From Paulinella micropora (Eukaryota > Cercozoa > Imbricatea > Euglyphida), in assembly GCA_009731375.1 (NCBI GenBank), contig BJOX01000052.1, forward strand, positions 1,105,675-1,169,674: a DNA stretch of 64,000 bases, written 5' to 3'. A model generated the notes under the pieces. That model made no database searches, had not been told where the DNA came from, and saw only the letters and a program-made list of their open reading frames with translations. Below, in pieces: positions 31,801 through 40,081 of this stretch. A program made the translations under genes and the position numbers. The first letter of the stretch is position 1. Each line of letters opens with the position of its first letter.

Positions 31801-31949
31801 ATAGTAAGCAACAAGATATTCCATATTTCAGTATTTTACATAATACTCATTTGAAAAAGAAAGTTAATGAAAATAAGTGGTGCGGGCGTGAGTTTATCAA
31901 CGAAAATTATAGTATCCCTTACGGCTTCGCGACCGCTCTTAAAATTTAA
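28838..31949 (+). pseudogene. polB: Protein-primed DNA polymerase B with OTU-like N-terminal region, disrupted
   Basis: Role: genome replication of PLVs/polintons using a protein primer. Segments: 28838-29767 carries an OTU-like pattern (NNNCLFFLCKDIL ... YLDNNHYFSLI) and a CxxC...HxC element (CEKCLYEYYDKHTC). 29725-30195 has exonuclease motif I (YDLET) and motif II (NGANYDHYF). 30422-31381 has palm motif A (DADVVSLYPTAM) and B (LLAKLFMNSLYGKM). Motif C YTDTDS is at 31404-31421. The conserved end (WCGREF...SIPYGF) closes at about 31946. Breaks: frame changes near 29.74 and 31.37 kb, stops near 31.70 kb, and a 23-bp tandem duplication at 30211-30256. A full protein would be about 1,030 residues. 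All catalytic motifs remain legible, so decay is recent or partly technical. A TTATATAAAA tract precedes the ATG. Confidence 0.85.
30211..30256 (+). repeat. 23-bp tandem duplication inside polB
   Basis: TCTGGAGTTTGAAAATATTA plus AAA occurs twice back to back (30211-30233, 30234-30256). As 23 is not a multiple of three, it shifts the exonuclease-domain frame. Confidence 0.9.
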
Positions 31950-32007
31950 TAATAATCAATTAATTAATTTTTTTCCATAAAATTTTTTTACCAATCTATA
32001 TAGACCA

Positions 32008-32295
32008 ATGACCACCCTCACCAGACTATGTGAGAAGTTTGAGAAACTCTCTATTGAAAATAAAAAAGAAACATTTTCTCTTACCGATGTTAAAAAGATA
32101 ATTACTGACGAAATCCAAATGATTGAAAATGCACGGGCAGGCAAGCCAAGGGATATTTTTCCATTCGGTAAATATAAAGGTAAGAAAATTCAAGATGTAG
32201 CGGTTATTGATAAGCCATACCTTGAATGGGTTATGAAACAGCCGTGGTTTGAGAAATTTACTGACACTAAAAGTGAAGTAAAAAAATATATTTGA
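32008..32295 (+). CDS. ExoX-C/DUF3820-like small protein 1 (PLV)
   Basis: 95 residues. The C-terminal half has FGKYKGKKIQDV, DKPYLEW and a QPWF tail, the signature of the ExoX-like C-terminal domain (DUF3820) seen as an accessory domain in exonucleases and as stand-alone proteins in large DNA viruses. N-terminal half helical. TATATAG lies shortly upstream of the ATG. Its TGA stop overlaps the first bases of the cloverleaf element at 32294. A paralogue follows immediately. Confidence 0.65.
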   Translation: MTTLTRLCEKFEKLSIENKKETFSLTDVKKIITDEIQMIENARAGKPRDIFPFGKYKGKKIQDVAVIDKPYLEWVMKQPWFEKFTDTKSEVKKYI

Positions 32296-32416
32296 TATTT
32301 TGTTCTGACTTCGTCATCACAAAACATCGTTTTCTTTTAATTATTTTTCTTTAAATTTTTTCGATGTTTTAGAATAAGCGAGAGTGCGACAGCACGAAGC
32401 GCAATTCTAAAATATC
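32294..32416 (+). repeat. Cloverleaf intergenic element, copy 1
   Basis: 123 nt. Outer stem GATAT/ATATC. Arm A: TTTTGT/ACAAAA with an inner TGAC-TTC-GTCA hairpin. Middle arm: CATCG/CGATG around a variable AT-rich loop. Arm B: TTTTAGAAT/ATTCTAAAA around a conserved internal loop (AAGCGAGA / GAAGCGCA) and GTGC/GCAC. The upstream stop TGA overlaps the first base, and the downstream ATG follows the last base directly. Confidence 0.85.
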
Positions 32417-32909
32417 ATGACTGACCTGTCAACCAAACAGGACTACTTAAATGAAATTAACAAATGGAACCTTGACATTGAAATTAAGAAACCAACAATT
32501 AAATGGACTAAGCCTGACATTGTTTCTTTCTATGAGCAATACAAACCCCGCGACGACACAGCGAAAGCTACAGACGAAGGATGTAATGTGAAAGTAGTTA
32601 TTCCGTTGGAGGCTACATTAGAAAAAATGATGGAGGAACAAAGCACTCCTTTTAAGGAAACAGATCTTGTTGTGAGAGAGACTGGAATTACCGAAATAAA
32701 GGCTAATGTAGGTGAAGAGATAGCACAAAATGACTCCAACGAAGTTGAAGATGCGACCTTCGGTCAGCAAACCGATATTTTTCTTCAATATGGTAAGTAT
32801 AAAAAAATGAAAATTGAAGATGTTGCTAAGATCGATAAACCATACCTTGAATATTTAAATTCAACAACCTTATTTTAATAACAAAGACGCGGTAAAAAAA
32901 TATCTGTGA
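32417..32909 (+). pseudogene. ExoX-C/DUF3820-like protein 2 (PLV), frameshifted at end
   Basis: ATG abuts the cloverleaf element. About 150 residues of Lys/Glu-rich sequence, then YGKYKKMKIEDV and DKPYLEYLN, paralogous to the preceding protein. A frame change near 32865 gives a premature stop at 32878. In the next frame the sequence continues QPYFNNKDAVKKYL to a TGA at 32907, matching the paralogue's QPWF...EVKKYI end, so the original stop was at 32909. Role unknown. Confidence 0.65.
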
Positions 32910-32945
32910 TTGATATTACATTGTCTTCTGTTTTTTTTTCGCTTT

Positions 32946-33455
32946 CTAAAAGTGATTTAATTCATTATGACATTTTATAACCCATTTTAAATGATATGTA
33001 GAATGTTTATGTCTTTTTCTATGTTGATAGACAATCTTTCTTCCACAAAGGCATTCAACTTTTTTTAAATTATATTCTCTTAATCTTTCCTTATGAATTT
33101 CTTTGTATTGTCTATTGTATTCTTTTTTATTCTGATTACACGGGACTGAGATACCAGTTTTAAAATTATCGTTTATACACTTTGTATGTCTTATCCAGTA
33201 TCCTTCTCTCTGTTCTAATTCAAGGTGGCTATCACAAGGGAAAGCCTCAATCAATTCAATCCTATAGTCATTCCTTTCTATGATTGAATATGAATAAGTG
33301 TAATTTGTTTTTCCTTCCTTGTATCGCTTAAAATTATGTGTGTGAGATTTAGCTCTATGCTCTAATGGTTTAATTGTGCTTCCGATATACACCTCACCTG
33401 TCTTATTACAGATAAGTTTGTAGATGTTTCCGTTCTGATATTTGTTGTAGTTCAT
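32946..33455 (-). CDS. GIY-YIG endonuclease with CxCG zinc-finger tail (PLV)
   Basis: 169 residues, intact. Seen: NIYKLICNKTGEVYIGST (the GIY and YIG elements, residues about 10-27), an EHRAKSH arginine segment and an ELEQREGYWI glutamate helix, i.e. the GIY-YIG nuclease core. The C-terminus carries C135-x-C137-G-x(11)-H149-x(5)-H155. Family role: single-domain DNA cleavage, often homing or mobile; many PLVs carry one. Last gene of the minus-strand block, ending about 36 bp from the plus-strand gene end (convergent). TATATAA lies directly upstream of its ATG. Confidence 0.8.
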   Translation of the reverse strand: MNYNKYQNGNIYKLICNKTGEVYIGSTIKPLEHRAKSHTHNFKRYKEGKTNYTYSYSIIERNDYRIELIEAFPCDSHLELEQREGYWIRHTKCINDNFKTGISVPCNQNKKEYNRQYKEIHKERLREYNLKKVECLCGRKIVYQHRKRHKHSTYHLKWVIKCHNELNHF

Positions 33456-33513
33456 TTTATATAATGGTTGGAGTTTATATTTAATATAAAATTACTGCAT
33501 ACATCCATCCACT

Positions 33514-34758
33514 TTAGTGATCCTCAATAAAATTAGCGATAACATTGACATTTGAACCATTATTGGCAGTTCCGACGGATTTCTGTGTAAAAGTCAATAC
33601 ATCACTAGGAGTCAAATATATATCATAACTTCTAAGATTGATTTGTTGAGTTGATTGAGAATTTACATATAGTTTAAAAATTGTTGTTCCATTGGCAACG
33701 GCACTTGCCTTTGTATCAGTATCTACAATCGAATACTTAGAATCAATATTTGCAAAACCTGCTCCAGTTAGTGTTCTATTTAATACCATTCTTACTACAC
33801 ACGACTTACTATCTTCATTTGTAATACTTATCAAAGTAGGATAAACATTTGAATAATTTGTTAAATTAGCACCGCCCGCATCAAATGTTGCTTTATTCCT
33901 GATACTAATAATAGGACTTTCAGTGGTGTTTGCTGCTTTACTTCCTTCCACTTCGTTTGTTATACTTGTGTTTATCGTATTCGTTCCCTCAATGAATAAA
34001 CTGGCGCTCGCTGTTTTAAGAGTTTGTATTCCAGTCGCTGCATCATTTCTCATTACTGCCGTAAAAGGTAATGTTGTATTTCGCAGGCTTACCCCAGTAT
34101 TAGCATTCGCATAGTCAATCATATGAACTAATTGAAATAATCCTGTTATGGGATTTTCAATATAAAACTTAATAGCACCAAACCCAAGATACTGAAATTG
34201 AATTTGAAATACATTTCCTTTGCTCCAGTCTAAGTCTGGCATAGCCGAAGTTCCATCGCACGGGTCGTCCCAGTCTTCTTGGTCAATATAAACTGCAGCA
34301 CCTCCTTTACAATGTGCAATACTTATTCCTGCTTGATTTTTGTAAAAATAAAATCCATCAACGAGATCATTTCCTATTCCAATATATGAATAGTAATCTT
34401 TTGTATCATCCGTTGTCCATAGAGCAGTAAAGCGGGCTAGGACACCCATTCCAGTTCTATATTTTATTCTCCTTTTACTTACCAGCCTAGCATCTGCTGT
34501 AGCATCAGCAGTTGTTTTCAATTCAGCCATATTATTCAAAAATAACACAGATGATTTTGTTTCTGTTTTTGTCCATATCCTAGTATTAATGATATATGGA
34601 AAGATTTCCTGTAAAACTGGTGTTAATTGACCTACTACTGCTTCGCCAAAAGCGGTTTTTGAATTATTTGTTTCAATATCACCATCATATCCAACTCTGA
34701 CATTTATAAAATCTCCGTCTGGATTTTCTGCGATTAAGTTTCTCTGGTGAGTTTTCAT
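33514..34758 (-). CDS. Virion fibre/attachment-like protein (PLV)
   Basis: 414 residues, intact. Central region reads FYFYKNQAGISIAH, IDQEDWDDPCDG, and FQIQFQYLGFGAIKFYIENP, followed by LVHMIDYANANTGVSLRN. This beta-rich pattern is familiar from phage and large-DNA-virus structural/fibre proteins with a lectin-like sandwich. The C-terminal third is Thr/Asn/Ser-rich. It sits directly after the capsid gene in the late block, separated by the triple-hairpin element. Inferred surface attachment role. TTTATATAAAC lies upstream of the ATG. Confidence 0.55.
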   Translation of the reverse strand: MKTHQRNLIAENPDGDFINVRVGYDGDIETNNSKTAFGEAVVGQLTPVLQEIFPYIINTRIWTKTETKSSVLFLNNMAELKTTADATADARLVSKRRIKYRTGMGVLARFTALWTTDDTKDYYSYIGIGNDLVDGFYFYKNQAGISIAHCKGGAAVYIDQEDWDDPCDGTSAMPDLDWSKGNVFQIQFQYLGFGAIKFYIENPITGLFQLVHMIDYANANTGVSLRNTTLPFTAVMRNDAATGIQTLKTASASLFIEGTNTINTSITNEVEGSKAANTTESPIISIRNKATFDAGGANLTNYSNVYPTLISITNEDSKSCVVRMVLNRTLTGAGFANIDSKYSIVDTDTKASAVANGTTIFKLYVNSQSTQQINLRSYDIYLTPSDVLTFTQKSVGTANNGSNVNVIANFIEDH

Positions 34759-34810
34759 TGTTTATATAAAGAAAAAATATTTTTCTTTTTCTTTTTTCTT
34801 TTCATTAGTT

Positions 34811-34857
34811 TTGAAACTTTTGTAAAAGTTTCACCAAACCTTTTGCTGAAAGATTTT
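34811..34857 (-). repeat. Triple-hairpin intergenic element, copy 2
   Basis: Minus-strand reading gives AGATTT/AAATCT (partly in the capsid stop region), CAAA-AGG-TTTG and GAAACTTTT-AC-AAAAGTTTC. Same order as copy 1 (28441-28500), with changed loops. Located between the MCP stop and the fibre start. Confidence 0.7.
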
Positions 34858-36363
34858 TTAAATCTCTCTATGACATAAGGATTTCAATCCCTTAACAACA
34901 ATAGTCCTCTGAAGAATAGCGTAAGTATAATAATTCAATTGGACTGCCCCAGTCGCACTCCATTCATACCGCCGTTCTGTGTCCAAGGATAGACCTGCCA
35001 CTTCATAACCATCTTCTTCTCTCTTATCATAAAGCGGGCGGTTGTGATCCCAGAAATCAACATGGAACCAGTTATATTTATACACATTTGAGTTCAAAAT
35101 AGCAGAGCCCTTAATTTTTTCCTTCAAAAGCATATAGTCTTCATCGCGGGCGCAAGCGATATCAAACTGCTGAATTCTATTACTATCCAAAGTAGTGTAA
35201 TAAGAAGTAATCTTAGCCTGTGCTCGGTTATCGCAATCAAATGCGGTATTTGAACTTTCTGTATTATTAAATCCACTCGTGTAAATTCGGCGAATTCTCT
35301 CACCCTGCGAGCGGTTCATCTTCAAAACAAATGACTGAGTGCCCGCCGCGAGATTAGTTTTCCAAGAGATAGGGTATTCAGTCTTAAACGAAAAGCCTTC
35401 ACCAGCAATCTTTTGTTGAACACCCAATATAACATTAGGGTCAGTTTCAACAGCAAGAAAGAGGTTAAGATTAGTAATCGTTGCTGGCTGTGCGGTGGCA
35501 GTTGCTCCTGTTGCAACACTTTTAGCATCAGTTCCATAAAATATGGTTTTCTGGGTTCCCTCCCACACAATCCTCAAATCAAGAATTTCATTAAAGCCGA
35601 TAGTCTTATCAATTTCAAAAATAGTTCCAAAAAGCATACCAAGAGGTAAAGACACATTGATTACTGGTGAATTTCCAGTATTGACTGCTGGGGCAATTAC
35701 TGCTGCGGGGTCTTCACCAATATCTCCACCCTCGAAATACTTTGCCTCCTCATACTCAACATTAACAAGACTATAGTCCCCAGCAGTGCTATCTGCGAGA
35801 GCGGTATCATTATGACGACGAGCAGCGACAAGTGGAACTTTGTAGCATGTTTGAACTGCGGCTTTTAAAGTCCCAACCGCATTTGCATCAGTAATAGTCT
35901 TTCTGTCTGCCACAGTTCCGACGTCAATCTTTCCAGCATTACACTTTTGGAGCATAGACCCATAACCAGAATTAGCTCCGTGGTTATCCAAAGCCATAAA
36001 TCTATCATAAGAAATCTCAGGTTTCCAAATCATCTTAGTGTAATTTCCCACGTGTTGAAGATTACACAAATACTGACCGCTTCTGCTTCGCAGTTCAATT
36101 GTCTTAATCATTGAAAGGCAGTCCATAGCAATTCTGTTATAATGACCGATTCCTCCAGTCGTTGGTGTGTAGGTAAATCGCAACACAGACCTCGCAAGGT
36201 TCAAAGGACGAGTAGGAATTTCAAAAGTTGATTCAATTCCTCCGACACTCGTAATTGGCACACTCGCAAGACTTTCGCGGGCAGTAAGTTTGTTAAGCGA
36301 ATACTTACCGCGGATAAGTTCGCTTTGGCTGTGAGTAAGTTCTCCGCCGTATTGGACGGGCAT
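34858..36363 (-). CDS. Major capsid protein, double jelly-roll type (PLV)
   Basis: 501 residues, intact. Seen: start region GGELTHSQSELIRGKYSLNK, then RSVLRFTYTPTTGG, IELRSRSGQYLCNLQHVGNYTKM. The last resembles the conserved block of PLV capsid proteins in which an ELxxRxGQyL stretch precedes a YxK/M segment. Length fits PLV double jelly-roll MCPs (about 500-600). It lies between penton and fibre genes on the same strand, as in late blocks of related viruses. Function: forms pseudo-hexameric capsomers of the icosahedral shell. Identification rests on this pattern and context, not on a search. An 80-nt leader containing TATTATATATTC precedes it. Confidence 0.75.
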   Translation of the reverse strand: MPVQYGGELTHSQSELIRGKYSLNKLTARESLASVPITSVGGIESTFEIPTRPLNLARSVLRFTYTPTTGGIGHYNRIAMDCLSMIKTIELRSRSGQYLCNLQHVGNYTKMIWKPEISYDRFMALDNHGANSGYGSMLQKCNAGKIDVGTVADRKTITDANAVGTLKAAVQTCYKVPLVAARRHNDTALADSTAGDYSLVNVEYEEAKYFEGGDIGEDPAAVIAPAVNTGNSPVINVSLPLGMLFGTIFEIDKTIGFNEILDLRIVWEGTQKTIFYGTDAKSVATGATATAQPATITNLNLFLAVETDPNVILGVQQKIAGEGFSFKTEYPISWKTNLAAGTQSFVLKMNRSQGERIRRIYTSGFNNTESSNTAFDCDNRAQAKITSYYTTLDSNRIQQFDIACARDEDYMLLKEKIKGSAILNSNVYKYNWFHVDFWDHNRPLYDKREEDGYEVAGLSLDTERRYEWSATGAVQLNYYTYAILQRTIVVKGLKSLCHREI

Positions 36364-36441
36364 TTTTTGTTTTGTTTTTGAAGTAGTGTAAATGAATTAA
36401 TTCACCAGAATATATAATAGTATAGAAAAAAATAAATAATT

Positions 36442-36553
36442 GATATTTTATTCTGACTTCGTCATCATAAAACATCGTAAAAAAATGATTAATGGTTGTC
36501 GATGTTTGAGAATAAGCGAGAGTGCATAGCACGAAGCGCAATTCTCAAATATC
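36442..36553 (+). repeat. Cloverleaf intergenic element, copy 2
   Basis: 112 nt between penton stop and MCP start. Same outer GATAT/ATATC. Arm A here is TTTTAT/ATAAAA (G-C to A-T against copy 1), arm B is TTTGAGAAT/ATTCTCAAA (A-T to G-C), middle arm CATCG/CGATG. The internal-loop strings AAGCGAGA and GAAGCGCA are unchanged. The penton TGA overlaps its end. Read on the strand that matches copies 1 and 3 it faces away from the MCP. Confidence 0.85.
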
Positions 36554-37364
36554 ATCGGGATTTCAACAAATTGAAAAATGAATTAAATAAACTAAAATAA
36601 TTAGTTTCACGATAAACCAATAAAGTCATAACGATGCCTAAACCATTAAGATTAATGGCTTGGTCGTTTTCGTCCGTCAAGTAAAATCTAAATACATTGT
36701 TTGAATTAGTGGACAATGTTTTACCATACTCAGACCCGCTTCCATCATAGATAACAGAACCAAAAGGAATTTCGTTGGCTGTATATATTTCTTGAAGCAC
36801 ATGATTATCACCTTCATTCACCAAATCAGATTGAAGATACAAAGTTTTTTCACCAGTTAAAATAATTACATTCGGCGATTTAATAAAATCATTAGCGAAG
36901 AAATATGTTGAATTTCTATCAAAACCCATAACCTCGTGAATACGGGTATTAGCATCAAATATAAACCGCGGTTGAATACCTCCGTTATTTGAAACACTGA
37001 ATGTTAATTTACCATCCTCCGCTTCTGTGTTTGTATTGTTGCTTGAGACAACATAAGTATAGTCATTCGGACTCTCTGCCGTCAGTATCTCAAACAACTT
37101 ATTTTTTAAGTTGTTCATTGTGTAGTTACCCTCAGGTATCGTAATTAAAGCCTCATACCCGTCTTCGGATAATGTAAAAGTATTATATGGTGAAGCCACA
37201 GAGTAATACGACTTTGGAATGTAAATATGAAGTATTTTACAGTGTGTGGGGGAATCTAGTGATTTTAAGTTTATTTCGTGTGTAAAGTCGCTGTCTGTTC
37301 CCGTTATTCTATTTTTACTATTTATGTAATAGATACCAGAACTTCTTCCTCCCTTGTACTCCAT
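36552..37364 (-). CDS. Penton (minor capsid) protein, single jelly-roll type (PLV)
   Basis: 270 residues, intact. Seen: SSGIYYINSKNRITGTDSDF near the start, then HEINLKSLDSPTHCKILHIYIPKSYYSV. The YYINSxNRxxGTxSDFT opening is characteristic of penton-like minor capsid proteins in PLVs, polintons and virophages. Later VIILTGEKTLYLQSDLV is also typical. Function: pentamers at capsid vertices. The ATG is directly preceded by the cloverleaf element copy 3 (ATATC-ATG), with no separate TATA-rich leader. Confidence 0.8.
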   Translation of the reverse strand: MEYKGGRSSGIYYINSKNRITGTDSDFTHEINLKSLDSPTHCKILHIYIPKSYYSVASPYNTFTLSEDGYEALITIPEGNYTMNNLKNKLFEILTAESPNDYTYVVSSNNTNTEAEDGKLTFSVSNNGGIQPRFIFDANTRIHEVMGFDRNSTYFFANDFIKSPNVIILTGEKTLYLQSDLVNEGDNHVLQEIYTANEIPFGSVIYDGSGSEYGKTLSTNSNNVFRFYLTDENDQAINLNGLGIVMTLLVYRETNYFSLFNSFFNLLKSR

Positions 37365-37508
37365 GATATTTAGAATTGCGCTTCGTGCTCCGCACTCTCG
37401 CTTATTCTAAACATCATTTTTTTCTTTTTCAAAAAATTAATGCTTATTGTAATCCTTAAAATTGCGTAGCCCCGATGTTTGTTGAAGACGAAGTCTGAAA
37501 CAAATATC
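37365..37508 (-). repeat. Cloverleaf intergenic element, copy 3
   Basis: 144 nt, longest middle loop. On the minus strand: arm A TTTGTT/AACAAA with inner AGAC-TTC-GTCT (T-A to A-T against copies 1 and 2), middle arm CATCG/TGATG (G-U pair), arm B TTTAGAAT/ATTCTAAA, and the same conserved internal-loop strings. Its ATATC end touches the penton ATG, as in copy 1. Confidence 0.85.
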
Positions 37509-37571
37509 AAATGTATGTGTCAAAATGACCATAACCATTCTGTGCTTTTAATTTTTCCGCTTCGTCTTCTT

Positions 37572-38015
37572 TTAAGTCTGTACAAATTTAAATTTAATAC
37601 CTTTCGCCCGCTCCATTAGAAATCTCATTGAGTGCCAACCACATGTATCGCTCGTATCAGATTGTTGTTTTACTTGATTAATTGTTTCATTTGTTGTTTC
37701 ATTTGTTGCTGAAAGTCTTCTGTCGGCTCGTAAAGTGCTAATGGGTCATACACTTCAACACTTCTGTCTTTATCTAGACTTATTCATACGGCAATCCAAT
37801 GAGACCCTGCTTGCTTGTGATTGTCCAAATTCATAATAAATCCGTATCGCTTTCTGCTTCCTGGCTTCAACTTGTAGATTTCATCGCTGGCTATTGCTCC
37901 GAGATACCATCCATATTTTTTCATTATATCATCTATTTCATTAGTCATTAAGCCGCGACCCTCTCCTTGTAATGGGACTTGCTCTGGCTGTGGCTTTGGC
38001 TCTGTCTCTGGTTGC
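37572..38015 (-). pseudogene. Adenain-like maturation protease (PLV), disrupted
   Basis: Role: cysteine protease that processes capsid proteins in polintons, PLVs and adenoviruses. Seen on the minus strand: Pro/Glu/Gln-rich linker, GEGRGLMTNEIDD, LGAIASDEI, MNLDNHKQAGSHWIAV (catalytic His), VEVYDPLALY, and after a frame change DTCGWHSMRFL (catalytic Cys). A TGA at 37784-37786 follows HWIAV, and a +1 frame change occurs at about 37.68 kb. The frame is open upstream to 38015, where a TAG at 38016-38018 and retroelement sequence begin, so the N-terminus is cut. No ORF of usual length marks it. Confidence 0.75.
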
Positions 38016-38039
38016 TACTCAACCTCATTTGGGGAGTGT

Positions 38040-40081
38040 TTGAGTGTGCTATACTCTATGAGTACCAGTCTGCGAAAAGTGTGCTGCCATGGAGGACCAG
38101 AGCACTGGTCAGGTTGCTTGATCCTGGTCAGGACATCGAAGGAATAAAGAAGGGAGAAAGAGAGTTTAAAGGCAAGAACCTGCGAGGGCAGCTTAATGTC
38201 ATGGATGTGCCTTTGAAACTTATGGAGGCCAAGTTAATTGACTTTGGCAGCCTCCAACAAACCAAATTTGGCAGGGACACTCACCCAGTCCTGCAGGAAA
38301 TAGAAGGGGAAGTCGGAGGGGTGACGAAGCTGAAAAAGCTGCATGCGGCCTTTCAAAAGGACGGTGCATGGAAGAGGTGGGCTCAGACGAAGGATCATAC
38401 GATCTTGGAGCCGAAGCAGGCACTCCCTGCTACTAACAAAGCAACAGAGAAGGAGATGGCGGAGAAAACTCTGCTTCTTCGGAAGGCAGCCGAGCTCATG
38501 TCATTCTTTCATCATGCTCAAGACCTGCACATCAGGGATATAGCAACAGAAAAAGAAAGGAAGGAGTTGGAGGCACAAATTGCATTGGCTAGGGCGACGG
38601 CAACAAGGCAGGCACTTTCCTCTGGAACTTTTCTGTCTCCCCCTAGTTTCGCCTCGCCAACCCATGCAGCCCCTCCCGCCTCTACGACTGGCTCAGCGCC
38701 TACCACTGTCATTGTCAACAATAACGACAAGAAGGACAGACAGGCTATCATGCAGGCCTTCTAAAAATATACCAAGTCCGATCCAACTGCTCTTACGCTG
38801 TATGCAGAGACAGCGAGTCAGAAGGATACGGATGCTGGCCTTCGTGACAAGCTCCGAAGGATAGATGCTTGTATGAAGCAGCATCCAACGGACGAAACAC
38901 AAGAGTATGAGGCGTTGTCCACCTTGTTGGACCCATCAATCCTTACACAAGGGTTTGATGTAGCGGCATACAAAACGTTGCGAGCGGGAGTGGTGTCGGC
39001 TAGAAAGACCACCACAGACCTGCAATGCACGGTGCCAGTTGCCGTCCTCTTGCAATATTTTAAAACTCATGGGTATCAGCACCTGTGCACTGGTACTTTG
39101 ATTGGGTTCGAAATTTTTCAAGAGGTGAACACAGGGTTAGGCGATAGCACGAGGTTGGCGGCGATCCTCACGGAGGTCAGCGCCAAGTACGGGCTCTTTA
39201 ATAGCCGGAAGTCCATCATTCTGTACTCTTGAGCGCTTTGTGTGCCAGACACCCGAGCAAGCTCGCACGGCTCATACACATGTCCGTCCTTCAAGGCGGT
39301 GAAGAAGGGGGACTTTTTGGAAACCAATATATACGAGAAGACTGTTGCGGCTACTCAGCCGGACGACCTGTTCAATGAGGTGCTCGACGCGTGATCCGAA
39401 TTGGACATTGCCACTGAGTCACTCTCCAGTACCACGACACAGGGGGTTGTAGGTGCCCAAGCAGCACATGCAACTCGGGTGGCAGGTCTGAAGAGAGGGA
39501 GAGATGAGAAGGTACCTTGTTACCGCTATTTCTCATACATGACGTGCAAGAAGGAGCAAGAGCTTGGCTTAGGCAACTGCCCATACAGCCATGACTCTGA
39601 TGATGTGAGGAAGCGAAATACCTTCTTGCGAGAGCTCAAAGGCAGCAGAAGGGGCACATATTTCATGTACAAGAAGGAGTTGGAAGAGAGGAAGTGGAGT
39701 GCAAATATGGTCGACGATGTGGAGTTCCGCGGGGCCATCATCTCCTTCCTTGAGAAGATGCAGAAGAAGGAGGCGAAAGAACAACAACAGGGCCGACCAA
39801 TGGCGCCGACAAGAGGAGGAGGAATGAGAGGATCGTCTCGAGGGTCCCGAGGGACGCAAAGAGGAGGAGGAAGGGGAGGTCGAGGCCACACGGGCTATCG
39901 TCCAAGTGGAGGCTGCACCCCAACGAGGACACCAACGCGCCCTCCCAGAGGAAGCGGATACTGGAATAGCTCTAGCTCCAGTTCCAGCTCCAACTATCCC
40001 CAGCAGGCATATGCCGCTGCGAGTGGGGACCAACAAGACGCTGGCACCGACCCAGGTGAGCGTATTGAAGTCTTAGAATGA
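38040..40081 (+). pseudogene. Gag polyprotein with CCCH finger (element 2)
   Basis: One continuous frame (no frameshift seen) from about 38.04 kb to 40081, interrupted by stops at 38762 (TAA), 39230 (TGA) and 39392 (TGA), ending at a TGA at 40079. Helical N-terminal part (LLLRKAAELMSFFHHAQDLH), low-complexity Ala/Pro/Ser/Thr linker, second helical part, then CYRYFSYMTCKKEQ...NCPYSHD, a C-x8-C-x(10)-C-x3-H zinc finger, and an RGG-like tail (GGMRGSSRGSRGTQRGGGRGG). Likely nucleic-acid-binding gag. First codon unknown since the 5' part is lost. Confidence 0.6.

Larger units (their letters stand above)
27171..38015. mobile_element. Endogenous polinton-like virus (PLV), truncated
   Basis: Composition switches to AT-rich at about 27.17 kb and back at about 38.02 kb. 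Gene content: protein-primed PolB, major capsid protein, penton, adenain-like protease, fibre-like protein, GIY-YIG nuclease, CxCG zinc fingers and DUF3820-like proteins, all typical of polintons, PLVs and virophages. Plus-strand genes (27.4-32.9 kb) converge with a minus-strand capsid block (38.0-32.9 kb). Not found: packaging ATPase, retroviral-type integrase, terminal inverted repeats. The right end is cut at the N-terminus of the protease, directly abutting a retroelement, so part of the genome (probably including the ATPase) is missing. About 10.8 kb remain. Confidence 0.85.
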
